Part shown: in pieces, positions 1 through 14,489 of the stretch
Layout: each line of letters begins with the position of its first letter
Position numbering within the stretch: the stretch's first letter is position 1
Program-made: the position numbers and the translations under genes
Origin: Roseomonas fluvialis
GTDB lineage: Bacteria > Pseudomonadota > Alphaproteobacteria > Acetobacterales > Acetobacteraceae
Direction: 5' to 3'
Assembly (NCBI RefSeq): GCF_022846615.1
Contig: NZ_AP025637.1
Location: forward strand, 2,257,001-2,321,000
DNA: 64,000 nt
The notes under the pieces: model-generated
The model's input: the letters and a program-made list of their open reading frames with translations, nothing else
The model's database searches: none
What the model was told of the DNA's origin: nothing

Positions 1-531
<531 letters not shown>

Positions 532-535
532 CGCC

Positions 536-2030
536 GTGGAGCTGGCCGTCTGGACCTACGAAGGGCCGCCGCATGTGGGGGCGATGCGAATCGCCACCGC
601 CATGGAGGGCGTCCACTACGTGTTGCACGCCCCGCAGGGCGATACCTATGCCGACCTCCTGTTCACGATGATCGAGCGGCGCAGCAAGCGGCCGCCGGTG
701 ACCTACACTTCCTTCCAGGCGCGTGACCTAGGCGGCGACACCGCGGAACTGTTCATGGAAGCGGCCCGCGATGCCTATGCGCGCTTCAAGCCGCAGGCGA
801 TGCTGGTCGGTGCGTCCTGCACGGCGGAACTGATCCAGGACGATCCGGGTGGCCTGGCCAAGACGCTGGGGCTGCCGGTCCCGGTCGTGGCGCTCGAGCT
901 GCCATCCTACCAGAAGAAGGAAAACTGGGGCGCGGCGGAGACCTTCTACCGCCTGGTGCGCGCCTGCGCCGGGCCGCGCGTGGCGCGCGCCGAAGGATCG
1001 CGCCCGAGCGCGAACATCCTGGGGCCGACGGCGCTCGGCTTCCGGCACCGCGACGACGTGGTGGAAGTGACGCGCCTGCTGGGGCGGCTCGGGATCGATG
1101 TGAACGTGGTCGCGCCGATGGGTGCGACGCCGGCGGATCTGGCACGACTCGGCGAGGCCGACGTGAACGTCGTGCTGTATCCTGAGACCGCCGGCACGGC
1201 TGCCGCCTTCCTGCAGCGCCAGCACGGCATTCCGGCAACCAAGACCGTGCCGGTCGGCGTGGGTGCGACTCGTGACTTCATCGCCGAAGTGGCGGCGCTC
1301 GTTGGCATCGACGCCACGGCGATGCTGGCGGAGGAGGCGTCTCGTCTGCCGTGGTATTCGCGTTCGGTCGACAGCACCTACCTCACCGGCAAGCGCGTTT
1401 TCATCTTCGGCGACGCCACCCACGCCGTGGCCGCGGCACGCATTGCGGCCGAGGAACTGGGCTTCGTCGTGGTCGGGCTCGGAACCTACACCCGCGAATA
1501 TGCGCGCGAGGTGCGCGAGGCCGCGAAGGCCCATGGCATCGAGGCGCTGATCACCGACGATTACCTGAAGGTCGAGGAAGCGATCGCCGCGCTGCGCCCC
1601 GAATTGGTGCTGGGCACGCAGATGGAACGCCACATCGCCAAGCGGCTCGGCGTACCCTGCGCCGTCATTTCCGCACCCGTGCATGTGCAGGACTTCCCGG
1701 CGCGCTACTCGCCCCAGATGGGGTTTGAGGGTGCGAACGTCATCTTCGATACCTGGGTCCATCCGCTGATGATGGGGCTCGAGGAACACCTGCTGGGCAT
1801 GTTCCGCGAGGATTTTGAATTCGCCGACGGCGCTGCGCCCTCGCATCTGGGCCATGCGCCCGTGCGCGAGGCGCCGCCAGAACCGGTTGCCGCCGGTCCC
1901 GCCACCTGGGCGGCGGAGGCCGAGAGCGAGTTGAAGAAGATCCCGTTCTTCGTGCGCGGGAAGGCGCGCCGCAACACCGAGAAATTCGCCCTGGAACGTG
2001 GCCTCGCCACCATCACGATCGAGACGCTGT

Positions 2031-2059
<29 letters not shown>
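536..2059 (+). CDS. bchB: Light-independent protochlorophyllide reductase subunit B
   Basis: This 507-residue protein is the B subunit of dark protochlorophyllide reductase, a nitrogenase-like enzyme of bacteriochlorophyll synthesis. It begins at a GTG codon ([13 protein letters not shown]), the usual N-terminus of BchB. The [16 protein letters not shown] segment near residue 100 carries a conserved cysteine region, and [20 protein letters not shown] near residue 365 is a typical substrate-cavity segment. The last 50 residues ([16 protein letters not shown]) match the small C-terminal proto-chlorophyllide-reductase 57-kDa domain. Length is normal. It sits between bchN and bchH; its last 29 bases overlap the likely bchH start, so it is part of the bchF-N-B-H-L-M type operon. 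Confidence 0.97.
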
Positions 2060-6589
<4,530 letters not shown>

Positions 6590-6590
6590 G

Positions 6591-7286
6591 ATGACCAGCG
6601 GCACCTGGCAGGCCCGGCGGACGCAGATCGAGACCTATTTCGATCGCACGGCTTCGGAGACCTGGAAGCGGCTGACCTCGGATGCGCCGGTCTCCGGCAT
6701 CCGCGCAACGGTGCGCGCTGGGCGTGATGCGATGCGCGCCACGCTGTTGTCGTGGTTGCCGGCTGACATGCGCGGGCTGCGCTTGCTCGATGCCGGTTGC
6801 GGCACGGGCGCGCTGTCGGTTGAGGCCGCCAAGCGGGGGGCCTCGGTTGTCGCGATCGATGTGTCGCGCTCGCTGGTGCAGGTGGCGCGCGAACGCGCCG
6901 CAGGCACGCCGGGCGAGATCCGCTTCGAGGTCGGCGACATGCTCGACCCCTACCTGGGCGATTTTGACCATGTTGTCGCGATGGACAGCCTGATCCACTA
7001 CCGCGCGCCGGATGCGGTGCGCGCGCTGTCCGGGCTGGCGGCGCGTACGCGCGGGTCGATTCTGTTCACCTTCGCCCCGCGAACGCCGCTGCTGGCGGCG
7101 ATGCACACCGTCGGGCGGATCTTCCCGCGCGGCGACCGCGCCCCGGCGATCGAACCCGTGGCCGAGGCCGCGCTGCGCCGGCTGATCGAACGCGATCCCG
7201 GCCTGGCCGGTTTCGCGCCTCGGCACAGCAAGCGGATCGCGTCGGGCTTCTACACCTCCCAGGCCATGGAGTTGCTCAAGCGATGA
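6591..7286 (+). CDS. bchM: Magnesium-protoporphyrin O-methyltransferase
   Basis: This 231-residue SAM-dependent methyltransferase methylates the C13 propionate of Mg-protoporphyrin IX, giving the monomethyl ester that the cyclases AcsF and BchE use. Class I methyltransferase motif I is LLDAGCGTGALS near residue 65, followed by VVAIDVS and DHVVAMDSLIHY. The start at 6591 follows the bchL stop by one base; upstream in-frame codons would run into bchL and have no conservation. The stop overlaps the lhaA start by ATGA. Placement after bchL is the usual one in purple bacteria, where BchH and BchM activities are often coordinated. Confidence 0.95.
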   Translation: MTSGTWQARRTQIETYFDRTASETWKRLTSDAPVSGIRATVRAGRDAMRATLLSWLPADMRGLRLLDAGCGTGALSVEAAKRGASVVAIDVSRSLVQVARERAAGTPGEIRFEVGDMLDPYLGDFDHVVAMDSLIHYRAPDAVRALSGLAARTRGSILFTFAPRTPLLAAMHTVGRIFPRGDRAPAIEPVAEAALRRLIERDPGLAGFAPRHSKRIASGFYTSQAMELLKR

Positions 7287-8719
7287 GCGGCCTCAACGCC
7301 CGCATCTCCCGCGTATGGATGAAGGTCGGTCGCGACCTTCTGCCCTTCGCCGACGAGCATACGGGCGACCTGCCCTGGTCGCGCCTGTTCCGGTTGTCGC
7401 TGTTCCAGCTGTCGTGCGGGATGTCGACGGTGCTGCTGATCGGCACGCTGAACCGCGTGATGATCGTTGAGCTCGGCGTCTCCGCCGGGCTGGTCGCGCT
7501 GATGGTGGCGCTGCCGCTGGTCTTTGCGCCGCTGCGCGCGCTGATCGGCTTCCGGTCGGACACCTACCGGTCGGTGCTGGGCTGGCGGCGGGTGCCGTAT
7601 TTCTGGCTGGGCAGCGTGATCCAGTTCGGCGGGCTCGCGATGATGCCCTTCGCGCTGCTGATCCTGTCGGGCGACACCTGGGCACCGCCCTGGGTCGCCC
7701 AGGTGTGCACGGCGATCGCCTTCCTGATGGTTGGCGCGGGCCTGCATACGACGCAGACGGTGGGCCTGGCGCTCGCGACCGACCTGGTGCCGGAACGCGC
7801 GCAGCCGAACGTGGTAGCGCTGCTGTCGATGATGCTGCTGGCCGGCATGGTCGTCGCGGCCATCGGCTTCGGCTTGTTGCTCTCGGATTTCAGCCAGCTG
7901 CGGCTGATCCAGCTGATCCAGGGCGTGGCCGCGGCGACGCTGGTGCTGAACTTCATCGCCGTGTGGAAGCAGGAGGCGCTCGATCCGTCGCGCACCACCG
8001 GCCTCGGCCAGCACGAGCCCGGCTTCATCGAGAGCTTCCATCTGCTGCGCCGCGAGGGGCCGTGGAACCGCCGCCTGGCGGCCGTGGGCCTCGGGACGGC
8101 AGGCTTTGCGATGCAGGACGTCCTGCTGGAACCCTATGGCGGCCAGGTGCTGGGCCTGGGCGTGGGTGCGACCACGGGGCTGACAGCGCTGATGGCCGGT
8201 GGAGGCGTGTTGGGCTTCATCCTGGCCGCACGCTGGCTCTCGGCCGGGCGGGATCCCTATCGTATCTGCGGCTATGGCGCGCTGACCGGCATCGGCGGCT
8301 TCGCGCTGGTGATTTTCGCGGGCGCGGCCGGTTCGACGTTCCTGTTCGCCGCGGGCACTGCGCTGATAGGCCTCGGCGCGGGCTTCTTCGCCCACGCGAC
8401 GCTGACCGCCTGCATGCGCGCAGCGCCGCCGGATCGTGTCGGCCTTGCGCTCGGCCTCTGGGGCGCGGTGCAGGCCACCTGCGCCGGCGTGGCGATCGCT
8501 TTCGGCGGCGCGCTGCGCGACGGCGTCACCGCGCTGGCAGAAGCCGGCTTCCTGGGTACCGGGCTCGAAGGCCCGGTCACCGGATACGTCACCGTCTATG
8601 CGTTCGAGATCGCGCTGCTCTTCGCGACCATTGCCGCTGTCGGACCGCTCGTGGCCCGGCTGCGGAATCCAGTGCCCATCCGGACCGGCGTCGCCGATCC
8701 GGCATCCATCCGACCCTGA
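7283..8719 (+). CDS. lhaA: LhaA/PucC family light-harvesting complex assembly protein
   Basis: This 478-residue polytopic inner-membrane protein of the major facilitator superfamily (BCD/PucC group) has about twelve hydrophobic segments. LhaA helps LH1 assembly, probably by delivering or positioning bacteriochlorophyll with the alpha and beta polypeptides. Family features include the N-terminal LPFADEHTGDLPWSRLFRLSLFQ segment, NRVMIVELGVSAGLVALM and the GFRSDTYRSVLGWRRVPYFW loop between the early helices. It overlaps bchM by ATGA and precedes puhA by 17 bases. Its position just before puhA is what separates LhaA from PucC, which sits with LH2 genes; no puc genes are seen here. Confidence 0.93.
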   Translation: MSGLNARISRVWMKVGRDLLPFADEHTGDLPWSRLFRLSLFQLSCGMSTVLLIGTLNRVMIVELGVSAGLVALMVALPLVFAPLRALIGFRSDTYRSVLGWRRVPYFWLGSVIQFGGLAMMPFALLILSGDTWAPPWVAQVCTAIAFLMVGAGLHTTQTVGLALATDLVPERAQPNVVALLSMMLLAGMVVAAIGFGLLLSDFSQLRLIQLIQGVAAATLVLNFIAVWKQEALDPSRTTGLGQHEPGFIESFHLLRREGPWNRRLAAVGLGTAGFAMQDVLLEPYGGQVLGLGVGATTGLTALMAGGGVLGFILAARWLSAGRDPYRICGYGALTGIGGFALVIFAGAAGSTFLFAAGTALIGLGAGFFAHATLTACMRAAPPDRVGLALGLWGAVQATCAGVAIAFGGALRDGVTALAEAGFLGTGLEGPVTGYVTVYAFEIALLFATIAAVGPLVARLRNPVPIRTGVADPASIRP

Positions 8720-8736
8720 AGGAAGCGGAGGCCACC

Positions 8737-9519
8737 ATGCCCACGCCACCACCCACCCCGGTGTTTCTCGACCTCGCGGCGTTGTCGCTGTACCTGTTCT
8801 TCGCCTTCTTCGCGGGGCTGGTTTTCTACCTGCACCGGGAGAACAAGCGCGAGGGCTACCCGCTGGTGCCTGACCGGTCCGACCGGCCGAATTTCGGCAC
8901 GATCCACGGCTTCCCCGAGACGCCGCCGGCCAAGGTGTTCCGCCTGCACTACCCGCCGGGCGCGACGGTGACGCAGGGCGACCAGCCGGAGCGCGACATC
9001 AGCGCGCTGGTGGTCGAGGACCCCTACAACGGCACGCCCATCACGCCCAAGGGCGATGCGATGCGCGATGGCCTCGGCGCGGCGTCCTACGCGATGCGGC
9101 ATGACGCGCCGGATCTCGCCTATGACGACAACCTGCCCAAGATCGTGCCGCTGCGCGCCGCGCCGGGCTGGCACATCGCGGAGGAGGACCCGAACCCGAT
9201 CGGCCGCTCGGTCACGACGCTCGACGGCGCGACCGTCGGCACCGTGGTCGACCTGTGGACCGACCGGTCGGAATACGTGCTGCGCTACATCGAGGTCGAC
9301 GCGGTCGGCGGGCGGCGCGTCCTGGTGCCGATGTTCCTCGCGACCATCAACGACGATGGCGACGTGCGCGTGGTGTCAGTGACGGCGTCGCAATTCGCCG
9401 CCGCGCCGGGCATCAAGAGCCCTGAGCAGATCACCCTGCTCGAGGAAGACAAGATCGCCGCCTATTTCGGCGGTGGTCACCTGCACGCGACGCCCGAGCG
9501 CAGCGAGCCGCTGGTATGA
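8737..9519 (+). CDS. puhA: Photosynthetic reaction centre subunit H
   Basis: This 260-residue protein is the H subunit of the type-II reaction centre, which caps the cytoplasmic face of the L/M pair and helps proton delivery to QB. It has one membrane helix at about residues 11-29 (LAALSLYLFFAFFAGLVFYL) followed by the conserved YLHRENKREGYPL segment and a cytoplasmic PRC-barrel domain (DGATVGTVVDLWTDRSEY). The ATG at 8737 follows GGAAGCGGAG; a much longer open frame begins at 7705 inside lhaA but has no similarity to any protein. puhB overlaps the stop by ATGA. Confidence 0.97.
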   Translation: MPTPPPTPVFLDLAALSLYLFFAFFAGLVFYLHRENKREGYPLVPDRSDRPNFGTIHGFPETPPAKVFRLHYPPGATVTQGDQPERDISALVVEDPYNGTPITPKGDAMRDGLGAASYAMRHDAPDLAYDDNLPKIVPLRAAPGWHIAEEDPNPIGRSVTTLDGATVGTVVDLWTDRSEYVLRYIEVDAVGGRRVLVPMFLATINDDGDVRVVSVTASQFAAAPGIKSPEQITLLEEDKIAAYFGGGHLHATPERSEPLV

Positions 9520-10190
9520 GCGCCGACCCCGCTCGCCCGAGCGTGACCGAGCACGGCTTCGAACCCGTGCCCGGCCTGCCGGAACGACTGCCGGACGGCG
9601 AGACCCTGCTCTGGCAGGGCCGCCCCGGCTGGCGTGGCCTGGCGCGCGGGGCACTGCATGTGCGTGGTATCGCCGCGTATTTCGCGCTGGTCGCAGCCTG
9701 GCAGGGTGCTTCGGTCGCGACCTCCGGCGGCAGCCCGGTCGAGGCCGTGGCCTCCGCCGCGCTCATGATGCTGATCGGTGCGCTGCCGATAGCCTTCCTG
9801 TTGGCCTATGCCTGGATGGCGGCGCGCGGCGCGGTGTACACCATCACCAGCCGTCGCATCGTGATGCGGGTTGGCGTGGCGCTGCCGGTCACGATCAACC
9901 TGCCTTTCGCGTTGATCGAGAGCGCGTCGCTGTCGCGCCGGGGCGATGGCAGCGGTGATGTGGTCCTGCGGCTCGCTGGCAAGCAACGCGCATCCTGGAT
10001 CGCGCTGTGGCCGCATTGCCGGCCCTGGCGCTTCAACCGCCCAGAGCCCATGCTGCGTGCGTTGCCCGACGCCGAGGCGGTGGCGCAGGTGCTCGGCCGC
10101 GCGCTTGCCGCCGCGGGATCGGTTCCCGTGACCCCGATCGCCGGCACCGGGCACGCATCGGCGCGTTCCGGCGCCGAGGCGATGGCCTGA
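9516..10190 (+). CDS. puhB: Photosynthetic complex assembly protein PuhB
   Basis: This 224-residue protein is needed for efficient reaction-centre and LH1 assembly in Rhodobacter. It opens with a soluble segment (GLPERLPDGETLLWQGRPGWRG), has two or three membrane helices between about residues 50 and 115, then a bPH2-like pleckstrin-homology domain (AVYTITSRRIVMRVG). That pattern of LPxGExLLWQG plus YTxTxRRxxxRxG is characteristic of PuhB. It overlaps puhA by ATGA and is followed by puhC after 23 bases containing AGAGGAGCG as a ribosome-binding site. Confidence 0.92.
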   Translation: MSADPARPSVTEHGFEPVPGLPERLPDGETLLWQGRPGWRGLARGALHVRGIAAYFALVAAWQGASVATSGGSPVEAVASAALMMLIGALPIAFLLAYAWMAARGAVYTITSRRIVMRVGVALPVTINLPFALIESASLSRRGDGSGDVVLRLAGKQRASWIALWPHCRPWRFNRPEPMLRALPDAEAVAQVLGRALAAAGSVPVTPIAGTGHASARSGAEAMA

Positions 10191-10213
10191 GACGACACAG
10201 AGGAGCGACCACG

Positions 10214-10660
10214 ATGCCCCGCACCATGCGCCAGGATGTCTTCGGCAGAGCCCCGGTCATTGCCATGGGCCTCGCCATCCTTGCGCTGGTGGGGTTGACC
10301 ATCGCGCCGCTCCCGTCGGTCCGCGCGCCTGAGACGGCCGCCGCGCTGCGCAGCGAGCGCAGTTTCGTCGCCGCCGACCGCGGCGACGGCGCGGTGGTGC
10401 TGACCGACGCCACGACCGGGCGCGATGTGCTGCTGATCGCACCGGGCGAGGATGGCTTCATGCGCGCGACGCTGCGCGGCCTGGCGCGCGACCGCAGGCT
10501 GCGCGACCTCGGTCCCGAGGCACCTTTCCGCCTGTCCTCGTGGAGTGACGGGCGACTCACGCTGGACGACACGGCCACAGGCCGGCGTCTGGATCTTCTG
10601 GCCTTTGGCCAGACGCAGGCAGAGGCGTTTGCACGCCTGCTGCCCACCGGGGAGAAATAA
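10214..10660 (+). CDS. puhC: Photosynthetic complex assembly protein PuhC
   Basis: This 148-residue protein has one N-terminal membrane helix (residues about 16-33) and a periplasmic domain. PuhC supports reaction-centre/LH1 core assembly in purple bacteria. Family features are RSERSFVAADRGDGAVVLTDATTGRDV and the C-terminal LTLDDTATGRRLDLLAFGQTQAEAFA, in which a conserved FGxTQxxAFAxLL ending is clear. The ATG at 10214 follows AGAGGAGCGACC; an upstream open extension to 10007 overlaps puhB and is not conserved. Three bases separate the stop from the next small gene. Confidence 0.9.
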   Translation: MPRTMRQDVFGRAPVIAMGLAILALVGLTIAPLPSVRAPETAAALRSERSFVAADRGDGAVVLTDATTGRDVLLIAPGEDGFMRATLRGLARDRRLRDLGPEAPFRLSSWSDGRLTLDDTATGRRLDLLAFGQTQAEAFARLLPTGEK

Positions 10661-10662
10661 AC

Positions 10663-10983
10663 ATGACGACGAATGGCAATGGCTGGCCGCGATGGCTGGG
10701 TGGGCCCTCGACATTCGAGGTTCCCTGCACGGTGGAGATCGAGCGCAGCTTCGACAGCTTCCACGCCTATGCAGTGCCCGAGGGCGTGGAGCTGCGCCCC
10801 GGCGACCGCGTGGTGGTGCATGGCACGCCCGACCACGTGGCCTTCGGCGAGAAGATGTCCTTCGAGACGCGCGCCACGGTCTATCGCGCCGGCCCGCTCA
10901 CGCGGTTCTGGACGCAATGGGTGGCGATCTTCGAACTGACCGAACTGTACCACTGCGGGTTTGAGCCGAAGGAGGCCGCGTGA
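10663..10983 (+). CDS. Conserved small protein of photosynthesis clusters (between puhC and acsF)
   Basis: This 106-residue soluble protein has no membrane segment, signal peptide or cysteine pair. I recognise it only as the small conserved gene often found between puhC and acsF in proteobacterial photosynthesis clusters; no activity is established to my knowledge. The core reads [24 protein letters not shown], then [11 protein letters not shown], then [23 protein letters not shown]. The GDRVxVHG stretch resembles a small beta-barrel. It starts after GGGGAGAAATAAAC, and its stop overlaps the acsF start as TGATG, so translation is probably coupled to the aerobic cyclase. Confidence 0.8.
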   Translation: MTTNGNGWPRWLGGPSTFEVPCTVEIERSFDSFHAYAVPEGVELRPGDRVVVHGTPDHVAFGEKMSFETRATVYRAGPLTRFWTQWVAIFELTELYHCGFEPKEAA

Positions 10984-12083
10984 TGGAGGCCCTCGTGCTC
11001 GACGCCACCGAGGCGCTGCCGCTTGGAACCAAGCAGGGGTCGTCCGCCGCCGCGACGCGCATGGCGCTGACCGAGACGGTGCTCAGCCCGCGCTTCTACA
11101 CCACCGATTTCGCCGCCATGGACAAGGTGGACGTCGAGCCCCTGCGCGCGCAGTGGGACCGGCTGATGGACGAGTTCCGCGCCGACCCGAACAAGGGCCA
11201 TTTCGTCCGTAACGAGGATTTCGACAAGTTCGACCTCAGCACCCTCCCGCCCGGGCTGCAGAAGGAACTGGTCGAATTCCTGGTGAGCAGCGTCACGGCG
11301 GAATTCTCCGGCTGCGTGCTCTATGCCGAGATCAAGAAGCGCGTGACCAACCCTGACATCAAGGAGCTGTTCTCCGTGATGGCCCGCGACGAAAGCCGCC
11401 ATGCCGGCTTCATCAACGACAGCCTGAAGGACATCGGCGTTGGCGTGGACCTGGGGTTCCTGACGCGCGCCAAGAAGTACCACTACTTCCAGCCGAAGTT
11501 CATCTTCTACGCCACCTACCTGAGCGAGAAGATCGGCTATGCGCGCTACATCACCATCTTCCGCCAGTTCGAGAAGCATCCCGAACTGCGTTTCCACCCG
11601 ATCTTCCAGTGGTTCGAGAAGTGGTGCAACGACGAGTTCCGCCACGGCGAGGCCTTCGCGTTGCTGATGCGCGCCAACCCGTCGCTGGTCAGCGGCGTCA
11701 ATGTCTGGTGGTGCCGCTTCTTCCAGCTCGCGGTCTTCGCGACGATGTACGTGCGCGACCACGCGCGACCGGAATTCCACAAGGCGCTTGGCATGACGCC
11801 GACCGACTACGACATGCGCGTGTTCCGCATCACCGAGGAGATCTGCCGCCAGGTCTTCCCTGCGACGCTCGACATCGACCATCCCGGCTTCCTGCGTGAC
11901 ATGGAAAAGCTGCGGGTGCTGGGCGAGGGCATCGCCGCGGCCAAGGCGCAGGGCGGCTTGATGGGCGGGGCGAAGCGTGTCGGCCTGACCATTGCGGCCG
12001 GCACCACCTTCCTGCGTGCGCTGCTGCGGCGGCCGCGCCGGCACGCGCTGCCGGCCGACGCCCGGCTGGCGCCGGCCTGGTAG
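10983..12083 (+). CDS. acsF: Aerobic magnesium-protoporphyrin IX monomethyl ester cyclase
   Basis: This 366-residue diiron oxygenase forms the isocyclic E ring of bacteriochlorophyll using O2, turning Mg-protoporphyrin IX monomethyl ester into divinyl protochlorophyllide. Ferritin-like diiron ligands are visible in [14 protein letters not shown], in [10 protein letters not shown] and in the second helix pair at [10 protein letters not shown]. The ATG at 10983 is preceded by AAGGAGG with good spacing; a GTG at 10980 would add one residue. The C-terminal 50 residues after RVLGEGI are variable. The window also encodes the O2-independent enzyme BchE for the same step, so the host can close the ring with or without oxygen. 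Confidence 0.95.
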   Translation: MEALVLDATEALPLGTKQGSSAAATRMALTETVLSPRFYTTDFAAMDKVDVEPLRAQWDRLMDEFRADPNKGHFVRNEDFDKFDLSTLPPGLQKELVEFLVSSVTAEFSGCVLYAEIKKRVTNPDIKELFSVMARDESRHAGFINDSLKDIGVGVDLGFLTRAKKYHYFQPKFIFYATYLSEKIGYARYITIFRQFEKHPELRFHPIFQWFEKWCNDEFRHGEAFALLMRANPSLVSGVNVWWCRFFQLAVFATMYVRDHARPEFHKALGMTPTDYDMRVFRITEEICRQVFPATLDIDHPGFLRDMEKLRVLGEGIAAAKAQGGLMGGAKRVGLTIAAGTTFLRALLRRPRRHALPADARLAPAW

Positions 12084-12097
12084 GCGCGGGACAGCGC

Positions 12098-13168
12098 ATG
12101 GCCGAGATCGGCATCCCCGCACTGGTGACGGTCTTTGCCTGGTGGTTCAGCACCGGGCTGATCCTGCTGCTCGATGGGCTGCGGCGGGAGACCTTCCGCC
12201 GGTCCATGGCCTTCGCCACGGCCTTCCTGCTGGCTGCGCTGTTCGGCGTCTGGGCGATCGGGCAGGACACATCGGTGACCGGCGCCTATCTGGGCTTCCT
12301 GTGCGGGCTCGCGGTCTGGGGCTGGATCGAATTGTCCTTCCTGACCGGGCTGATCACCGGCCCGCGGCGCACGCCCTGTCCGCCGGGGCTGTCGGGGCCG
12401 CGACGCGTGGCGGCCGCGATCGGCGCCATCCTGTGGCACGAGTTCGCCATCATCGTCGCAGCGGCGATGCTGGTGGCGCTGTCCTGGGGGGCGGCCAACC
12501 AGGTCGCGGTGTGGACCTTCATGATCCTGTGGATCATGCGGCAGTCGACCAAGCTCAACATTTTCCTGGGTGCGCGGAACACTGGCGAAGTCTTCCTGCC
12601 GGACCATCTGCGCTACATCGGATCCTATTTCCGCCACCGGTCGATGAACCTGCTGTTTCCCGTCTCCGTCATGGCCTCGACGCTATTCTGCGCTTGGCTG
12701 TTCCACCACGCTGTGAAGGCGGGGGCGACACCCTTCGAGGTGACGGGCGCCAGCCTGCTTGGCACGCTGGCCGCGCTTGCGGTGCTCGAGCACTGGTTCC
12801 TGATGATGCCGCTGCCGATCGAACGGCTGTGGCGCTGGGCGATGGACCGCCGCGAGGCGTCGGGACGACCCGCGCCGCGCGTGGCCGCCTGGGAATCCGG
12901 CCTGTCTGCACCCTGCGACGCCGATCGGCTCGGCCGGTTGCTCAGCGATGTCGCGGACGGCGCCTATGGCCCGGTCGAGAGCCTGCGCGGCACGCTGCGC
13001 TCCTCCTCCGGCTGGGTCGAGTTCGACTTGACCGGCGGGCGCGCGCAAGTCGCCGCCTTCACGCCGGCGACCAATGCGGCGCCGCGCGTGGTCGCGGTGG
13101 GCGCGACGCAGGACCTGATGCGCCTGCGCGCCGCGCTCATCGCCTGCCTGAGGCCCGCCGCGGCATGA
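12098..13168 (+). CDS. puhE: Photosynthetic complex assembly protein PuhE
   Basis: This 356-residue integral membrane protein has about seven hydrophobic segments within the first 250 residues. PuhE modulates reaction-centre/LH1 assembly and bacteriochlorophyll flow in Rhodobacter. Family signatures include FAWWFSTGLILLLDGLRRETFR near the N-terminus, GLAVWGWIELSFLTGLITGPRR and the KLNIFLGARNTGEVFLPDHLRYI stretch. After the last helix it carries a soluble tail of about 100 residues (from AAWESGLSAP to the end), longer than I expect for the family. The ATG at 12098 lies 14 bases after the acsF stop. Confidence 0.9.
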   Translation: MAEIGIPALVTVFAWWFSTGLILLLDGLRRETFRRSMAFATAFLLAALFGVWAIGQDTSVTGAYLGFLCGLAVWGWIELSFLTGLITGPRRTPCPPGLSGPRRVAAAIGAILWHEFAIIVAAAMLVALSWGAANQVAVWTFMILWIMRQSTKLNIFLGARNTGEVFLPDHLRYIGSYFRHRSMNLLFPVSVMASTLFCAWLFHHAVKAGATPFEVTGASLLGTLAALAVLEHWFLMMPLPIERLWRWAMDRREASGRPAPRVAAWESGLSAPCDADRLGRLLSDVADGAYGPVESLRGTLRSSSGWVEFDLTGGRAQVAAFTPATNAAPRVVAVGATQDLMRLRAALIACLRPAAA

Positions 13169-13277
13169 TCGAGGTCAATGAATCTGCACGCCGCACCGAC
13201 AATTCTTACCGCATCGCGCCGCGCCGTCGCGCATGCTGGCCAACCAAGGCGCAACAGAGCACCCGGGGGGTGACGCC

Positions 13278-14489
13278 ATGAACTACGAAGCCTATTTCCG
13301 CGGGCAACTTGACGGTCTTCGGCGCGAAGGCCGCTACCGCGTCTTTGCGGACATCGAGCGCCAGGCCGGCGCATTCCCCCGCGCCATCCGCCACGACGCC
13401 GGCAAGGCGCGCGAGGTGACGGTGTGGTGCTCGAACGACTATCTCGGCATGGGGCAGCATCCGAAGGTGCTCGCCGCGATGCACGAGGCGCTGGACCGCT
13501 ACGGCGCCGGCGCCGGCGGGACGCGCAACATCTCGGGCACCAACCACGCGCATGTGCTGCTGGAGCAGGAACTGGCGGCGCTGCACGGCACCGAAGCCGC
13601 GCTGCTGTTCAACTCCGGCTACATGTCGAACTGGGCGTCGCTGTCCACGCTGGGTTCGCGGATGCCGGGCTGCGTCATCATCTCCGACGAGATGAACCAT
13701 GCCTCGATGATCGAAGGCATGCGCCACTCCCGCGCCGAGCGTCGCCTGTTCCGCCACAACGACGTCGTGGACCTGCGCCGCGTGCTGTCGGAACTCGACC
13801 CCAAGGCGCCGAAGCTGATCGCCTTCGAGAGCGTCTATTCGATGGACGGCGACATCGCGCCGATCCACGACATCTGCGACGTCGCCGAGGAGTTCGGCGC
13901 CATGACCTATTGCGACGAAGTGCATGGCGTGGGCCTCTATGGGCCGACCGGCGGCGGTGTCACCGAACGCGACGGCGCGTCGCATCGCTTGACCGTCATC
14001 GAGGGGACACTCGCCAAGGCGTTCGGCGTGATCGGCGGCTATATCGCCGGCAGCCACGCGATGTGCGACTTCGTGCGGTCCTTCGCCTCCGGCTTCATCT
14101 TCTCGACGGCGTTGCCGCCGGCCGTCGCCGCCGGGGCGCGCGCCGCTATCCAGCATCTGCGCGCCAGCACCATGGAGCGTGAACGCCTGCACGAACGGGC
14201 CGCCACGCTGCGCCGCCGCCTCGACGCGGTGGGTGTGCCCCATTTGCAGAACGACAGCCACATCGTGCCGGTGATGGTCTACGACCCCGTCATCTGCAAG
14301 AACATCTCGGACCTGCTGCTCGACGAGCACGGCGTCTATGTGCAGCCGATCAACTACCCCACCGTGCCACGCGGCACGGAGCGGCTGCGCATCACGCCCT
14401 CGCCGGTGCATACGGATGCCGACATGGACCACCTGGTCGCGTCGCTGGAGGATGTGTGGTCAAGGTTCAGCCTGAGGCGCGCGGCTTGA
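13278..14489 (+). CDS. hemA: 5-aminolevulinate synthase
   Basis: This 403-residue pyridoxal-phosphate enzyme condenses glycine and succinyl-CoA to 5-aminolevulinate, the first committed tetrapyrrole precursor in Alphaproteobacteria. It begins [23 protein letters not shown], a typical ALAS start. The glycine-rich [13 protein letters not shown] segment, the [11 protein letters not shown] aspartate motif that contacts PLP and the lysine in [13 protein letters not shown] that forms the Schiff base are all present. Its location inside the cluster, right after puhE and ahead of bchI, links precursor supply to pigment demand. The stop overlaps the bchI ATG as TGATG. The host may have a second copy elsewhere. 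Confidence 0.96.
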   Translation: MNYEAYFRGQLDGLRREGRYRVFADIERQAGAFPRAIRHDAGKAREVTVWCSNDYLGMGQHPKVLAAMHEALDRYGAGAGGTRNISGTNHAHVLLEQELAALHGTEAALLFNSGYMSNWASLSTLGSRMPGCVIISDEMNHASMIEGMRHSRAERRLFRHNDVVDLRRVLSELDPKAPKLIAFESVYSMDGDIAPIHDICDVAEEFGAMTYCDEVHGVGLYGPTGGGVTERDGASHRLTVIEGTLAKAFGVIGGYIAGSHAMCDFVRSFASGFIFSTALPPAVAAGARAAIQHLRASTMERERLHERAATLRRRLDAVGVPHLQNDSHIVPVMVYDPVICKNISDLLLDEHGVYVQPINYPTVPRGTERLRITPSPVHTDADMDHLVASLEDVWSRFSLRRAA

